DNA of 55,979 bases from Sphingopyxis sp. Lineage in GTDB: Bacteria; Pseudomonadota; Alphaproteobacteria; Sphingomonadales; Sphingomonadaceae. A program made the position numbers and the translations under genes. Under the pieces are notes generated by a model that searched no databases, had not been told where the DNA came from, and worked only from the letters and a program-made list of their open reading frames with translations. The stretch is taken from the NCBI GenBank assembly GCA_017745175.1, contig JAGHZY010000030.1:1-55979 (forward strand), read 5' to 3'. Below are positions 8,681-17,922 of this stretch, piece by piece; the first letter of the stretch is position 1; every line of letters begins with the position of its first letter.

Positions 8681-9877
8681 CTAGGCCTTCAGCGCGTCGA
8701 CGCCCGGCAACGGCTTGCCTTCCATCCATTCGAGGAAGGCGCCGCCGGCGGTCGAAACGAAAGTGAAGTCGCCGGCGACGCCGGCGTGGTTGAGCGCCGC
8801 GACCGTATCGCCGCCACCGGCGACCGACGTCAGCGAGCCTTCGCGGGTGAGCGCGGCAGCGGTCTTCGCAAGCGCGACGGTCGCGGTATCGAACGGCGGC
8901 GTCTCGAACGCTCCGAGCGGACCGTTCCAGACGAGCGTGCGGCAATTCTTGAGTACGTCGGCGAGCGCTTCGACCGCGGCAGGGCCGACGTCGAGGATCA
9001 TCTCGTCGGCGGCGACCTCGTGGACGTTGACGGTACGCGTCGGCGGGTTCGGGGCGAATTCCTTTGCCACCACGACGTCGTAGGGCAGATGGATCGTGCA
9101 GCCCGCGGCATCGGCGGCGTCGAAGATCGCATTGGCGGTATCGACGAGGTCGTGCTCGCACAGCGACTTGCCGACATCGACCCCGCGCGCGGCGAGAAAG
9201 GTGTTCGCCATGCCGCCGCCGATGATCAGATGGTCGACCTTGCTGACAAGGTTGCGCAGGACGTCGATCTTGGACGACACCTTGGCGCCGCCGACCACCG
9301 CGGCGACCGGATGTTCCGGATTGCCGAGCGCCGCGTCGAGCGCCCTGAGTTCGGCTTCCAGCGCGCGCCCCGCATAGGCCGGCAGGCGATGCGCGATGCC
9401 CTCGGTCGAACCGTGCGCGCGGTGTGCCGCCGAAAAGGCGTCGTTGACGTAAAGATCGCCGATCTCGGCGAGCCCGTCGGCAAAGGCAGGATCGTTCTTT
9501 TCCTCGCCGGGGTAGAAGCGCGTATTTTCGAGCACCGCGACGTCGCCCGCGGCGAGCACCGCGACGCCCGCCTTCGCGCCCTCGCCGACGGCTTCGGGGA
9601 TGAACATGACCGAATGGCCCAGCACATCCTCGACCCCGCCCATGACGAGGCTCAGCGACTGCGTCGGGTTCTTCGCGCCCTTCGGCCGCCCGAAATGCGC
9701 GAGCAGCAGGACGATCGCGCCCTTGTCCGACAGTTCGCGGATTGTCGGCATTGCCGCCTGGATCCGCGTCGCATCGCTGACCGCTCCCTCGAACAACGGG
9801 ACGTTGAGGTCGACGCGCACGAGCACACGCTTGCCGGTGACGTCACCGATATCGTCGAGGGTCTTGAACGCGGCCAT
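8681..9877 (-). CDS. pgk: phosphoglycerate kinase
   Basis: A 398-residue two-domain kinase that transfers the acyl phosphate of 1,3-bisphosphoglycerate to ADP. The N-terminal signature [12 protein letters not shown] is at about residue 18, substrate-binding [10 protein letters not shown] near 59, the hinge-side [11 protein letters not shown] near 190, and nucleotide-binding GGGDTVAAL near 350. The start at 9877 follows an AAGGGAAG ribosome-binding site, 17 bases after gap. Confidence 0.97.
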   Translation of the reverse strand: MAAFKTLDDIGDVTGKRVLVRVDLNVPLFEGAVSDATRIQAAMPTIRELSDKGAIVLLLAHFGRPKGAKNPTQSLSLVMGGVEDVLGHSVMFIPEAVGEGAKAGVAVLAAGDVAVLENTRFYPGEEKNDPAFADGLAEIGDLYVNDAFSAAHRAHGSTEGIAHRLPAYAGRALEAELRALDAALGNPEHPVAAVVGGAKVSSKIDVLRNLVSKVDHLIIGGGMANTFLAARGVDVGKSLCEHDLVDTANAIFDAADAAGCTIHLPYDVVVAKEFAPNPPTRTVNVHEVAADEMILDVGPAAVEALADVLKNCRTLVWNGPLGAFETPPFDTATVALAKTAAALTREGSLTSVAGGGDTVAALNHAGVAGDFTFVSTAGGAFLEWMEGKPLPGVDALKA

Positions 9878-9894
9878 CGCTGCTTCCCTTTGTC

Positions 9895-10902
9895 TTAGAG
9901 GAACTTGGCGATCACGCCAGCGGTGTCGATCATGCGGTTCGAGAAGCCCCATTCATTGTCGTACCAGCTGAGCACGCGCACCAGCTTGCCGTCGATCACC
10001 GCGGTTTCGAGGCTGTCGATCGTCGAGCTCGCCGCATTATGATTGAAGTCGATCGAGACCAGCGGCTCCTCGGTATAGCCGAGCACGCCCTTCAGCGGGC
10101 CTTCGGCCGCCGCCTTGAGCACCGCGTTGACCTCTTCCTTCGTCGTTTCGCGCAGCGGCGTGAAGGTCAGGTCGACGACCGACACATTCGGGGTCGGAAC
10201 GCGGATCGACGAACCGTCGAGTTTGCCCTTGAGTTCGGGCAGAACCAGGCCGACGGCCACCGCCGCGCCGGTCGAGGTCGGGATCATCGACATCGCGGCG
10301 GCGCGGGCACGGCGCGGATCGTCGTGGATCTGGTCGAGGATCTTCTGGTCGTTGGTGTAGGCGTGGATTGTGGTCATCAGGCCGCGCTCGATACCGAACG
10401 CCTCGTGCAGCACCTTGGCAAAGGGCGCGAGGCAGTTGGTCGTGCACGACGCGTTCGAGATGATCAGGTGATCGGCGGTGATCTGATCGTCGTTGACCCC
10501 ATAGACGACTGTCAGGTCGACTTCCTTGGCGGGCGCCGAGATCAGCACGCGCTTGGCACCGGCATCGAGATGCTTCTGGCCGCCGGCCTTGTTGGTGAAG
10601 AAACCCGTGCATTCCATCACGATGTCGATGCCGTTGGCGGCATGCGGCAAAGCGGCAGGATCGCGCTCGGCGGTCACCTGGATGCGTTTGCCGTTGATGA
10701 TCAGGTCGTTGCCGTCGACTTCGACGCTACCGTTGAAGGCGCCGTGCACCGAGTCGTGGCGGAGCAGGCGGGCATTTGCCTTGGCATCGCCCAAATCGTT
10801 GATCGACACCAGTTCGAGGTCGTGGTCGGTACGCTCCAGAATGGCGCGCGCCACGTTGCGGCCGATGCGTCCGAAACCGTTGATTGCAACCTTCACTGCC
10901 AT
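9895..10902 (-). CDS. gap: glyceraldehyde-3-phosphate dehydrogenase, type I
   Basis: A 335-residue GAPDH. The Rossmann motif [10 protein letters not shown] is at residues 7-16, the catalytic cysteine is C153 in [12 protein letters not shown], and the C-terminal [12 protein letters not shown] segment is intact. The SINDLGD sequence after the second strand has an aspartate at 36, which suggests NAD rather than NADP preference. It sits between tkt and pgk, all minus strand with short gaps, so carbon flow enzymes of the lower glycolytic and pentose-phosphate pathways are co-expressed. Confidence 0.97.
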   Translation of the reverse strand: MAVKVAINGFGRIGRNVARAILERTDHDLELVSINDLGDAKANARLLRHDSVHGAFNGSVEVDGNDLIINGKRIQVTAERDPAALPHAANGIDIVMECTGFFTNKAGGQKHLDAGAKRVLISAPAKEVDLTVVYGVNDDQITADHLIISNASCTTNCLAPFAKVLHEAFGIERGLMTTIHAYTNDQKILDQIHDDPRRARAAAMSMIPTSTGAAVAVGLVLPELKGKLDGSSIRVPTPNVSVVDLTFTPLRETTKEEVNAVLKAAAEGPLKGVLGYTEEPLVSIDFNHNAASSTIDSLETAVIDGKLVRVLSWYDNEWGFSNRMIDTAGVIAKFL

Positions 10903-10938
10903 GTCGAAAAATCCTTTCTGCGTGGGAGAAGCCGGTCC

Positions 10939-12906
10939 TTATGCGCCGAGCTTTGCCAGTATCTGGGGGGTGATAGCGTCGGCGGTAAGGCCGAAATGCC
11001 TGAACAGGTCTTCGATCGGCGCCGAGGCACCGAAGCTGTCGATGCCGAAGCGCAGGCCGTGGCGGCCGGTGTAGCGTTCCCAGCCGAAGGTCGTGCCCGC
11101 CTCGATCGAGACGATCAGCGCGTCTTCGGGCAGGATATCGGCCTGATACGCCGGGGTCTGCTCGTCGAACAACTCGGTCGACACCATCGAGACGACGTCG
11201 GCGCCATGGCCGGCGGTTTCGAGCTTTTCGGCGACTTCGATCGCGAGCGACACTTCGGAGCCGGTTGCGACAAGCACGACCTTGCGCGCCGCCGACGCTT
11301 CGCGCAGGCGATAACCGCCTTTGGCGCAAAGATTTTCCGTGACGTCATGACGCAGCGGCGGGAGGTTCTGGCGCGTCAGCGCGAGCAGCGACGGCCGGCT
11401 TTCCTGCGCGAGCGCGAGCGCCCAGCATTCGGCGGTCTCGACCGCGTCGGCGGGGCGCATCACGAGCAGGTTCGGCATCGCGCGCAGCGACTGGAGATGC
11501 TCGATCGGCTGGTGCGTCGGCCCGTCTTCGCCGAGCCCGATGCTGTCGTGCGTCATCACATAGACGACGCGCTGCTGCTGCAGCGCCGACAGGCGGATCG
11601 CGGCGCGGCAATAGTCGGCGAACACGAGGAAGGTGCCGCCATAGGGGATCACCCCGCCGTGGAGCGCCATGCCGTTCATCGCCGCGGCCATGCCGAATTC
11701 GCGGATGCCATAATAGATATAGCGGCCCGAATAATCGTCCTTTGTCAGCGGCCTGGTCGACGAGGTCTTGGTGTTGTTCGAACCCGTGAGGTCGGCGCTG
11801 CCGCCGACGAGCGCCGCGATATCGGCGGTCAGCGCGCCGAGCACATTCTCCGACGCCTTGCGCGTCGCGACCTTCGGCGGTTCGGCAACGAGACCGTCAA
11901 GATAGGCCTTGAAGGCGTCGCCCGGAACGACTTTGCCGCTCAGCCGGCCTTCAAATTCCTTTTTCTTTTCGTTGTTTGCGAGGCGATCATTCCATTCGGA
12001 ATGAAGTTTTTTGCCATTCTCGCCAAAGGCGGCCCATGCCGACGCGATATCGGCCGGAATGACGAAGGGCTCGGCAGTCCAGCCGAGTTCCTTGCGCGCC
12101 GCCGCAATTTCGTCGGCGCCGAGCGGGGAACCGTGCGTCGCCGACGTGCCCTGCTTGTTCGGGGCGCCGAACCCGATGATCGTCCGGCACGCGATCAGCG
12201 ACGGGCGCGGATCGGCGAGCGCGGCATCGATCGCGCGCCGGATATCGGCGGGATCGTGGCCGTCGCAGCTTTCGACATGCCAGCCGGTCGCCGCATAGCG
12301 CGCCGCGACATCCTCGCTCGTCGAAAGGTCGGTCGATCCGTCGATGGTGATCTTGTTGTCGTCCCACAGCACCGTCAGGCGGCCGAGGCCGAGGTGGCCG
12401 GCTAGCCCGATCGCTTCGTGGTTGATGCCTTCCATCAGGCAACCGTCGCCGGCAATCACCCACGTGCGGTGATCGACGAGGTCGTCGCCATAGAGCGCGT
12501 TGAGGTGGCGCTCGGCAATCGCCATGCCCACCGAGGTTGCAAGTCCCTGTCCCAGCGGCCCGGTCGTCGTTTCGACGCCTGCGAGTTCGAAATTCTCGGG
12601 GTGGCCGGCGCACGGGCTGTGGAGCTGGCGGAAATTGCGAATGTCGTCCAGTGTCGGGCGTGCATAACCGGCAAGGTGCAGCGTCGCATAGGCGAGCATC
12701 GAGCCGTGACCCGCCGACAGAACGAATCGGTCGCGGTCGGCCCAGTGCGGATCGGTCGGATCGAACTTCAGATAGTCCGAGTAAAGGACGGTCGCGACGT
12801 CGGCCATGCCCATCGGCATCCCGGGATGGCCGCTGTTTGCGGCCTGTACGGCGTCCATCGCAAGCGCGCGGATCGCGTTGGCGAGCTGACGTTCGGGCAG
12901 TGTCAT
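10939..12906 (-). CDS. tkt: transketolase
   Basis: A 655-residue thiamine-diphosphate enzyme that moves two-carbon units between sugar phosphates. Landmarks are SGHPGMPMGMADV near residue 26, the ThDP/metal motif GDGCLMEGINHEA near 150, the pyrimidine-domain THDSIGLGEDGPTHQPIEH near 460, and a complete C-terminal domain. It is the first gene of the tkt-gap-pgk-fda-methyltransferase series; the upstream region 12907-13074 is shared with a divergent cell-division gene pair and probably holds both promoters. Confidence 0.97.
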   Translation of the reverse strand: MTLPERQLANAIRALAMDAVQAANSGHPGMPMGMADVATVLYSDYLKFDPTDPHWADRDRFVLSAGHGSMLAYATLHLAGYARPTLDDIRNFRQLHSPCAGHPENFELAGVETTTGPLGQGLATSVGMAIAERHLNALYGDDLVDHRTWVIAGDGCLMEGINHEAIGLAGHLGLGRLTVLWDDNKITIDGSTDLSTSEDVAARYAATGWHVESCDGHDPADIRRAIDAALADPRPSLIACRTIIGFGAPNKQGTSATHGSPLGADEIAAARKELGWTAEPFVIPADIASAWAAFGENGKKLHSEWNDRLANNEKKKEFEGRLSGKVVPGDAFKAYLDGLVAEPPKVATRKASENVLGALTADIAALVGGSADLTGSNNTKTSSTRPLTKDDYSGRYIYYGIREFGMAAAMNGMALHGGVIPYGGTFLVFADYCRAAIRLSALQQQRVVYVMTHDSIGLGEDGPTHQPIEHLQSLRAMPNLLVMRPADAVETAECWALALAQESRPSLLALTRQNLPPLRHDVTENLCAKGGYRLREASAARKVVLVATGSEVSLAIEVAEKLETAGHGADVVSMVSTELFDEQTPAYQADILPEDALIVSIEAGTTFGWERYTGRHGLRFGIDSFGASAPIEDLFRHFGLTADAITPQILAKLGA

Positions 12907-13074
12907 GAGTCCCCCGGGAAAGGATGTGAAGGTGACCGGATTCGGTGGGGACAGCCCTTTGCGGCCGTACGGTCAGGAGTCAACCGCCCGCGGCACAAAT
13001 GCCGCACAAATTCCGGCGCATTTCGGCGCGGCGAGGCGATTGCACCCCTCCTCCGGCGCTGCTAACCCTAGGTC

Positions 13075-13281
13075 ATGGAACTCGATCTCGACGAATCCAG
13101 CCTGGCCATCGGCCGTATCGAACGCGCGCTGAGCCGCATCGAAAAGGCCCTGGCCAGCCGGGCGAACCGCCCTGCACCCGTCGGCACCGCGCCTGCCGCG
13201 GACCAGTCGGCGCTGAAGGCCGAGGTAGCGGCCGTGATCGGCGAACTCGACCGGTTGATTGCGGAGGCCGACCGTGGCTGA
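13075..13281 (+). CDS. small coiled-coil protein upstream of zapA (ZauP-like)
   Basis: A 68-residue acidic/basic alternating protein with two predicted helical stretches (IGRIERALSRIEKALAS and AEVAAVIGELDRLIAEA) separated by a proline/alanine linker, consistent with coiled coil. It overlaps the zapA start by eight bases. In Caulobacter a small coiled-coil protein encoded just upstream of zapA (ZauP) partners ZapA in focusing the Z ring; position, size and composition suggest the same here, but sequence identity cannot be judged by eye. Confidence 0.75.
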   Translation: MELDLDESSLAIGRIERALSRIEKALASRANRPAPVGTAPAADQSALKAEVAAVIGELDRLIAEADRG

Positions 13282-13720
13282 CGTCAAACTGACCATCGGG
13301 GGCCGCCCCTATGACGTGCATTGCGCCGATGGCGAGGAGGCCCAGCTGATCCAGCTCGCGTCGGTCGTCGATGAAAAGGTCCGCACCATGCCGGGTGTGA
13401 CCGAGGTCCGCCAGTTGCTGTTCGCGGCGCTGATGCTCGCCGACGAGACGCAGGAAGCGCGCGGCAAGGTCGAAAAGGCCGCACCGCAATCCGATTCGCT
13501 TCGCGCCGCCGTGGCGCTCGCCGAAAGCCGCGAAGCGGCGGCCCGCGACGAACTGAAAGCCACGGTCGAACGCGAGAAGGCCGCGCTGGCGGAACTGGAG
13601 GCCGCGCGGCAAAAGGCGGCAACCGCGGCGCCTTCGGCCAACCCGTCGAACAATCGCGCCTTGCTGCAGATCGCCGACCGGATCGAGGCGCTGGCGGGGA
13701 GAGTCGAGCAACTCCCTTGA
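13274..13720 (+). CDS. zapA: cell division protein ZapA
   Basis: A 148-residue FtsZ-ring-associated protein. The N-terminal globular domain begins MADVKLTIGGRPYDVHCADGEE and continues to VRTMPGV, matching ZapA; the rest is a long charged helix (about residues 60-120) for coiled-coil dimerisation. The start is GTG at 13274 with GGAGG at 13263-13267, inside the end of the upstream coiled-coil gene. It is longer than E. coli ZapA (~109 residues) because of a C-terminal extension. 6S RNA and fau follow, a conserved arrangement. Confidence 0.9.
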   Translation: MADVKLTIGGRPYDVHCADGEEAQLIQLASVVDEKVRTMPGVTEVRQLLFAALMLADETQEARGKVEKAAPQSDSLRAAVALAESREAAARDELKATVEREKAALAELEAARQKAATAAPSANPSNNRALLQIADRIEALAGRVEQLP

Positions 13721-13751
13721 GCAAGCGGGCCGGCGCCCCTACATAGGGGAC

Positions 13752-13910
13752 GGCGGGCACTGCCCTGCACGAGCCGTTGCGAATATCCCTGAGGCGATAC
13801 ATCATCCAAGGGAGCTGTCCCTGCCCGGACCCTGGTCCGACGTATATGGTTCCCACCTGACGTTACTGGCGTCAGAGGATTTTCCGGCAAACGACTATGG
13901 TGGTCCCGCC
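13752..13910 (+). ncRNA. ssrS: 6S RNA (approximate ends)
   Basis: The 220-base gap between zapA and fau is the classic position of 6S RNA, which mimics an open promoter and binds sigma-70 RNA polymerase. The sequence can form a closing stem (GGCGGG at 13752 with CCCGCC ending 13910), an internal AATATCC/GGATTTT stem around a central bubble, and an apical GGACC-CTGG-TCCG hairpin near 13828-13840. CCTGAGGCGATAC resembles the E. coli 6S CCTGAGCCGATAT segment. Ends are estimated from pairing, not from mapped transcripts. Confidence 0.75.
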
Positions 13911-13940
13911 AACCCGCCAGCCAGGCGCCCCGAGGAGGCG

Positions 13941-14534
13941 ATGACCGACCTGTCCGCCGACCTCGTCCGGCAGAAACTGAAACTGCGCGAGCGGTTACGC
14001 TTTCGCCGCCGCCATTTCGTGGCGAATCTCGACGGCATGGCGCAACTGGCGGCGTTTCGTGCACTTCCCGCGCCGCTCGCCGGGCTTCTCGCCGATCATA
14101 TGGTCATCGGCGCCTATGTCGCGTGGGGCGACGAGCCCGATATCCTGCCGATGGTCGCAGGCGTCGCGGATGCCGGCGCTGCCGCACTGCCCCACCACAG
14201 CGCGCGCGTGCCCGAAATGGATTTCCGCCGATGGCGGCCGGGCGAGTCGCTGGCCAAGGGCCCCTGGGGTACGCAGCAACCGGCCGACGATGCCCCGCTT
14301 GCCGCGCCCGGCATCATTTTCTGCCCGCTGGTCGGGTTCGACCGGTCGGGCGGCCGGATCGGCCAGGGCGGCGGCCATTACGACCGCTATTTCGCGGCGC
14401 ATCCTGCCCCGCTGCGTATCGGTATCGGCTGGTCGGTGCAGGAAATCGACGCTACGCCGCGCGAATCGACCGATATCGCGCTCGACGCGATATTGACCGA
14501 ACAGGAATTCATTCTTTGCGGAGATCGTTTGTGA
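13941..14534 (+). CDS. fau: 5-formyltetrahydrofolate cyclo-ligase
   Basis: A 197-residue ATP-dependent enzyme that converts 5-formyltetrahydrofolate to 5,10-methenyltetrahydrofolate. The family signatures near the C-terminal half are present: FCPLVGFDRSGGRIGQGGGH then YDRYF, the nucleotide/substrate loop. The N-terminus has the basic helix LRERLRFRRRH. The ATG at 13941 is preceded by GAGGAGGCG. It overlaps the next gene through GTGA and belongs to the zapA-6S-fau neighbourhood. Confidence 0.93.
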   Translation: MTDLSADLVRQKLKLRERLRFRRRHFVANLDGMAQLAAFRALPAPLAGLLADHMVIGAYVAWGDEPDILPMVAGVADAGAAALPHHSARVPEMDFRRWRPGESLAKGPWGTQQPADDAPLAAPGIIFCPLVGFDRSGGRIGQGGGHYDRYFAAHPAPLRIGIGWSVQEIDATPRESTDIALDAILTEQEFILCGDRL

Positions 14535-14761
14535 ATCAGGATCCAGCCAATCCCCAGCCGAGTTGGCGCAAGCCGGCGGGTATGTTCCTGATCCTCGCGC
14601 TGATCGCCGGGTGGACCGCGGTGGTCGTCAGCCTCTCGCCCTGGGTGGGCACCTGGCCGGTGCTCGTACAGGCGGTCTTCTACCTTGCAGCAGGCATCGT
14701 ATGGATCGCGCCGCTCAAGCCGTTGCTGCGCTGGATGGAATTGGGGAGATGGCGCGGCTGA
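14531..14761 (+). CDS. DUF2842 family small membrane protein
   Basis: A 76-residue protein starting at GTG 14531, overlapping the fau stop by four bases (GTGA). It has two transmembrane segments (MFLILALIAGWTAVVVSL and VFYLAAGIVWIAPL) and ends LLRWMELGRWRG. Sequence, size and alphaproteobacterial context match the DUF2842 family; the trailing W-I-x-P-L-x-P-L-L-x-W-M pattern is distinctive. Function is unknown. Confidence 0.82.
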   Translation: MNQDPANPQPSWRKPAGMFLILALIAGWTAVVVSLSPWVGTWPVLVQAVFYLAAGIVWIAPLKPLLRWMELGRWRG

Positions 14762-14839
14762 GGTGCCGCGCCAATCCGGATTTCCGATGAAGAAATGATC
14801 CCAAGCTGCGGTGGCCATTCCATCCGGAAAAGGAAGGAA

Positions 14840-14916
14840 TGGCGCGAGTGACGGGGCTCGAACCCGCGACCTCCGGCGTGACAGGCCGGCACTCTAACCA
14901 ACTGAGCTACACCCGC
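14840..14916 (-). tRNA. tRNA-Asp (anticodon GTC)
   Basis: A 77-base cloverleaf on the minus strand. The acceptor stem GCGGGTG pairs with CACTCGC, the anticodon stem-loop is GCCGGCCTGTCACGCCGG with GTC at the anticodon, the T arm contains GGTTCGAGC, and the CCA end is encoded (14840-14842 on the plus strand). Confidence 0.97.
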
Positions 14917-14959
14917 GTGTGCTTGGGAGCCGCGCCAATATGGCCCCCGCCCCGACCTG

Positions 14960-16159
14960 TCAACCGTCGCTTTCATCCTGTGTGCGATTTAATCGGTCGC
15001 GCACCTCGTCGGTGGTGGTCAGCGTGCCGTGTTCGAAAAGGAATCCCGCGAGATCGGGCGTTCCGGTCGACGCGAGCACTGTCTGCAGGATCAGCAGCAG
15101 CGGCACCGCGAGCAGCGCTCCCGGCGTTCCCCATACCCATCCCCAGAAACTCAGCGACACGAGAATCAGCAACGGATTGATCGTCAGCCGCTTGCCGAGC
15201 ACCAGCGGCGTGATCAGATTCGCCTCGACCAGATGAACCCCGATGAAGATCAGCGCGGGAAGCAGCGCGAGCCCCACCGCGTCGAAGGTCATCAGCCCGC
15301 CCAGCCCGAGCAGCACCGCAGCGACGATCGGCCCCAGATAGGGCACGAAATTGCAGATACTGACGATCCCGCCCCACATGAACGGCGACGGCATACCGAG
15401 CGCCCACAGCAGCAGCGCGACGGTGAACCCCAGAATCGCGTTGATCATCGTGATCGTCGCCAGATAGTCGGCAGTCGCATCGACGACATTCTGGATCACG
15501 CGCGCGGTCTGCATCGCGCCGTCGAAGCTCCCCCGCCGGCGAATCGTGCCTTTGCGCAGCCGCGTCCAGCCCGCGAGAAAGAAGAAGATCACGAGCACCG
15601 CGAAAAACAGCTGGATCGCCGCCGAAGGGGCCGACGAGATGAAATAGTCGACGACCGAGGTCGGTGCCGTCGCCGCCACCGCCTGCGCCGTCGCCTCGGT
15701 ACCGCTCGCGACCGACATCAGCGTGCGGTCGACGAAACGTTGCAGCGTCGAATAAAAGTCGATGAGCGGTGCAAGGTTGCTCTGGATGCGCGGGATCGAT
15801 TCGGGAATGCGCGCGAACCAGCCCGTCGCGGGAACGACGATGATCGCGAGCGCGGCATTGATGATCGCCAGAAAGATCGCAAGCGCCAGAAAGGCCGCCA
15901 GCGCCGAGGGCAGGCCGCGCCGCTCGAGCCATTCGAGCAGCGGAACGAGCGCGATCGCGATGACGATCGCGGCGGTAAGCGGGAGGAAGAATTCGGCGCC
16001 CGCCTGAAGCGCAAAAGGCAATCCGAGGCAAAATGCGGCGCCGAGGATCAGCGCGAGCGCGGCAAGCAGCCGGTCGCGGCGGAAATCGTCGATCTCGATC
16101 TGCTGGAGCGGATTGACGCGCGGCGGATGTACATCCTTGCTGCCCCGGTCCTCCGCCAC
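14960..16159 (-). CDS. AI-2E family transporter (PerM-like permease)
   Basis: A 399-residue inner-membrane protein with about eight transmembrane segments, of the AI-2E exporter/PerM family. The C-terminal half contains the family pattern PYLGPIVAAVLLGLGGL, VEANLITPLVLGKRLTINPL and WGWVWGTPGALLAVPLL. The N-terminus is a polar cytoplasmic stretch (about 27 residues). Members export autoinducer-2, other metabolites or ions; the substrate here is unknown. It ends 44 bases before tRNA-Asp and is divergent from the DUF11-type locus. Confidence 0.9.
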   Translation of the reverse strand: MAEDRGSKDVHPPRVNPLQQIEIDDFRRDRLLAALALILGAAFCLGLPFALQAGAEFFLPLTAAIVIAIALVPLLEWLERRGLPSALAAFLALAIFLAIINAALAIIVVPATGWFARIPESIPRIQSNLAPLIDFYSTLQRFVDRTLMSVASGTEATAQAVAATAPTSVVDYFISSAPSAAIQLFFAVLVIFFFLAGWTRLRKGTIRRRGSFDGAMQTARVIQNVVDATADYLATITMINAILGFTVALLLWALGMPSPFMWGGIVSICNFVPYLGPIVAAVLLGLGGLMTFDAVGLALLPALIFIGVHLVEANLITPLVLGKRLTINPLLILVSLSFWGWVWGTPGALLAVPLLLILQTVLASTGTPDLAGFLFEHGTLTTTDEVRDRLNRTQDESDG

Positions 16160-16354
16160 CCCTGCTCTCCTCGTTAACCGCCCCTCCTTACGCGCGCTTT
16201 ACCTCGCGCGCCAGTCGCCCCGTTTTGCGCCGAAATCGCCCCGCACCTGTCCCCATCTGGAGCAAAATCCACTCTTCTACCTGCTTTTTAACCAGAAATT
16301 ACCCTTTATCGGCGACTGAAGGCTCCAAGGACCAACCTGTTCGGAGTCAAAGTG

Positions 16355-17371
16355 ATGATGATAGCGCCTGTGGGGGGCGCGAAGCATCGGCTTCTTCCCT
16401 CTTGTTCGACCATCGCCCTGCTGGCCGCGCTCGCGCTGCCGATGCAGGCCCGGGCCCAGTCCGGCAACCCGCCGCTCACGCGCGCCGGGACGACGATCAG
16501 CAACACCGCCAGCGCCACTTTCGATACGGGCGGCGGATCGCAGACAATCGATTCGAATCGCGTCGATATGCTCGTCGACGAGCTTCTCGACGTCACCGTC
16601 GCATCGAATAACCCGACCGACGTCCCGACGACGCCGGGTGCGACGCAGCAGGTGCTGGGCTACCGCGTGACCAACACGGGCAACGGCCCCGAAAATTTCG
16701 TGCTCAACACGGTCAACGCCGGCGGCGACAATTACGATCCCGTCGTCACGCAGATCTATGTCGATGCCAACGGCAACGGCAGCTTCGACCCGGCCACCGA
16801 TACGCTCTATACACCCGGCAGCGGCGATCCGCTGATCCAGCCTGAAACCGGCATCACCGTCTTCGTCATCGCGACGACGCCCGGAAATGTCGTCGACGGA
16901 AATCGCGGAATCGTCAGCCTCGTCGCGGCGGCGAAAACGGGTACGGGAACCCCCGGCTCCAGCTTTGCCGGCAAGGGCGAAGGCGGCGGCGACGCGGTCG
17001 TCGGCCTGACCGGGGCAGACGGCGCGGACGATGGCGCGTTCGCCGTGAACGCGGCGACCGTGACCCTTGTCAAATCGGCGGCGGTGACGAACCAGCTCGG
17101 CGGTGCCGATCCGGTGCCGGGGGCGACGATCACCTACACGATCGTCGCCACGGTCGCCGGCAGCGGCTCGGTCAGCGGGCTCGCGGTAACCGACAATATC
17201 CCGGCGGACACGAACTATGTCCCGGGTTCGATCACCCTCGGCGGCGGCGGCCTGTCCGACGCACCCGACGGCGATGCGGGCGATTACAACGGCACGCGGA
17301 TCAACGTCGCACTCGGCACCGTCGCCGGGGGACAGACCCGCACCGTCACCTTCCAGACGAAAATCAAATGA
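16355..17371 (+). CDS. secreted DUF11-like/Ig-like repeat protein A of an envelope locus
   Basis: A 338-residue exported protein; the signal peptide ends near ALPMQARAQ. The mature N-terminus carries TTISNTASATFDTGGG, a motif repeated at the start of two other proteins in this locus. The middle has a D-x-N-G-N-G-x-F-D-x-A-x-D segment that could bind calcium, and the C-terminal ~120 residues (VKSAAVTNQLGGADPVPGAT, then ITYTIVATV, LAVTDNIPADTNYVPGSI) form a DUF11-type immunoglobulin-like domain. The ATG at 16355 is 8 bases from GGAG. The stop nearly abuts the next gene. It is paralogous to 17923-18990. No characterised homologue recognised. Confidence 0.85.
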   Translation: MMIAPVGGAKHRLLPSCSTIALLAALALPMQARAQSGNPPLTRAGTTISNTASATFDTGGGSQTIDSNRVDMLVDELLDVTVASNNPTDVPTTPGATQQVLGYRVTNTGNGPENFVLNTVNAGGDNYDPVVTQIYVDANGNGSFDPATDTLYTPGSGDPLIQPETGITVFVIATTPGNVVDGNRGIVSLVAAAKTGTGTPGSSFAGKGEGGGDAVVGLTGADGADDGAFAVNAATVTLVKSAAVTNQLGGADPVPGATITYTIVATVAGSGSVSGLAVTDNIPADTNYVPGSITLGGGGLSDAPDGDAGDYNGTRINVALGTVAGGQTRTVTFQTKIK

Positions 17372-17382
17372 TGGAGATGCAT

Positions 17383-17847
17383 ATGCGCATTGCGCTTATC
17401 GTTCTGCTCGCTGCACTGACGCCCGGCGCGGCGCTGGCGGCGAACCAGGTCGCGCTCGACAACAGCGTGTTCGTCGAACGCGTGTCGACCGATGCCGGGG
17501 GCAAGCAGAAAATCCTGCTCGAGGAACCGAAGGTCGTCGTTCCCGGCGACAGGCTCGTCTTCGTGCTCAACTATCGTAACGCCGGCGCACAGCCCGCCGA
17601 CAAGTTCGTGATCACCAACCCGTTGCCCTCGGCCGTCCGCTTTGCGGACGCCGGCGACACGCGGCCGCTGGTTTCGGTCGACGGCGGCAAGCAGTGGGGA
17701 CTGCTCGCCGACCTTTCGGTTCCGATGACCGACGGCACGCGGCGCGCCGCGCAGCCCGCCGACGTCACACATCTTCGATGGGCTTTCCGGAACCCGATCC
17801 CGGCCGGCGGCACGGGCAAGCTCATGTTTCGGGGAGTTGTCAAATAA
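17383..17847 (+). CDS. secreted DUF11-like small protein B of an envelope locus
   Basis: A 154-residue exported protein with signal peptide MRIALIVLLAALTPGAALAA. The mature domain has the DUF11 pattern: VVVPGDRLVFVLNYRNAGAQ, then FVITNPLPSAVRFADAG and a terminal GTGKLMFRGVVK strand. It lacks the ITNTA motif of its neighbours and consists of a single Ig-like domain. The ATG at 17383 has GGAG at 17373-17376; an alternative ATG at 17368 overlaps the preceding stop (ATGA). Probably co-transcribed with the genes either side. Confidence 0.83.
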   Translation: MRIALIVLLAALTPGAALAANQVALDNSVFVERVSTDAGGKQKILLEEPKVVVPGDRLVFVLNYRNAGAQPADKFVITNPLPSAVRFADAGDTRPLVSVDGGKQWGLLADLSVPMTDGTRRAAQPADVTHLRWAFRNPIPAGGTGKLMFRGVVK

Positions 17848-17922
17848 CCAGGTAAAACAAGCCGCTTGACGGTTGCCAGCGGTGGGGAAACGGCGACCAG
17901 CATAAAGCCCAGGAGCTCAGCT

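Noticed and set aside
10039..12405. A 788-residue plus-strand open frame across gap and tkt
   Set aside because: Runs antisense through two certain enzyme genes; no family resemblance.
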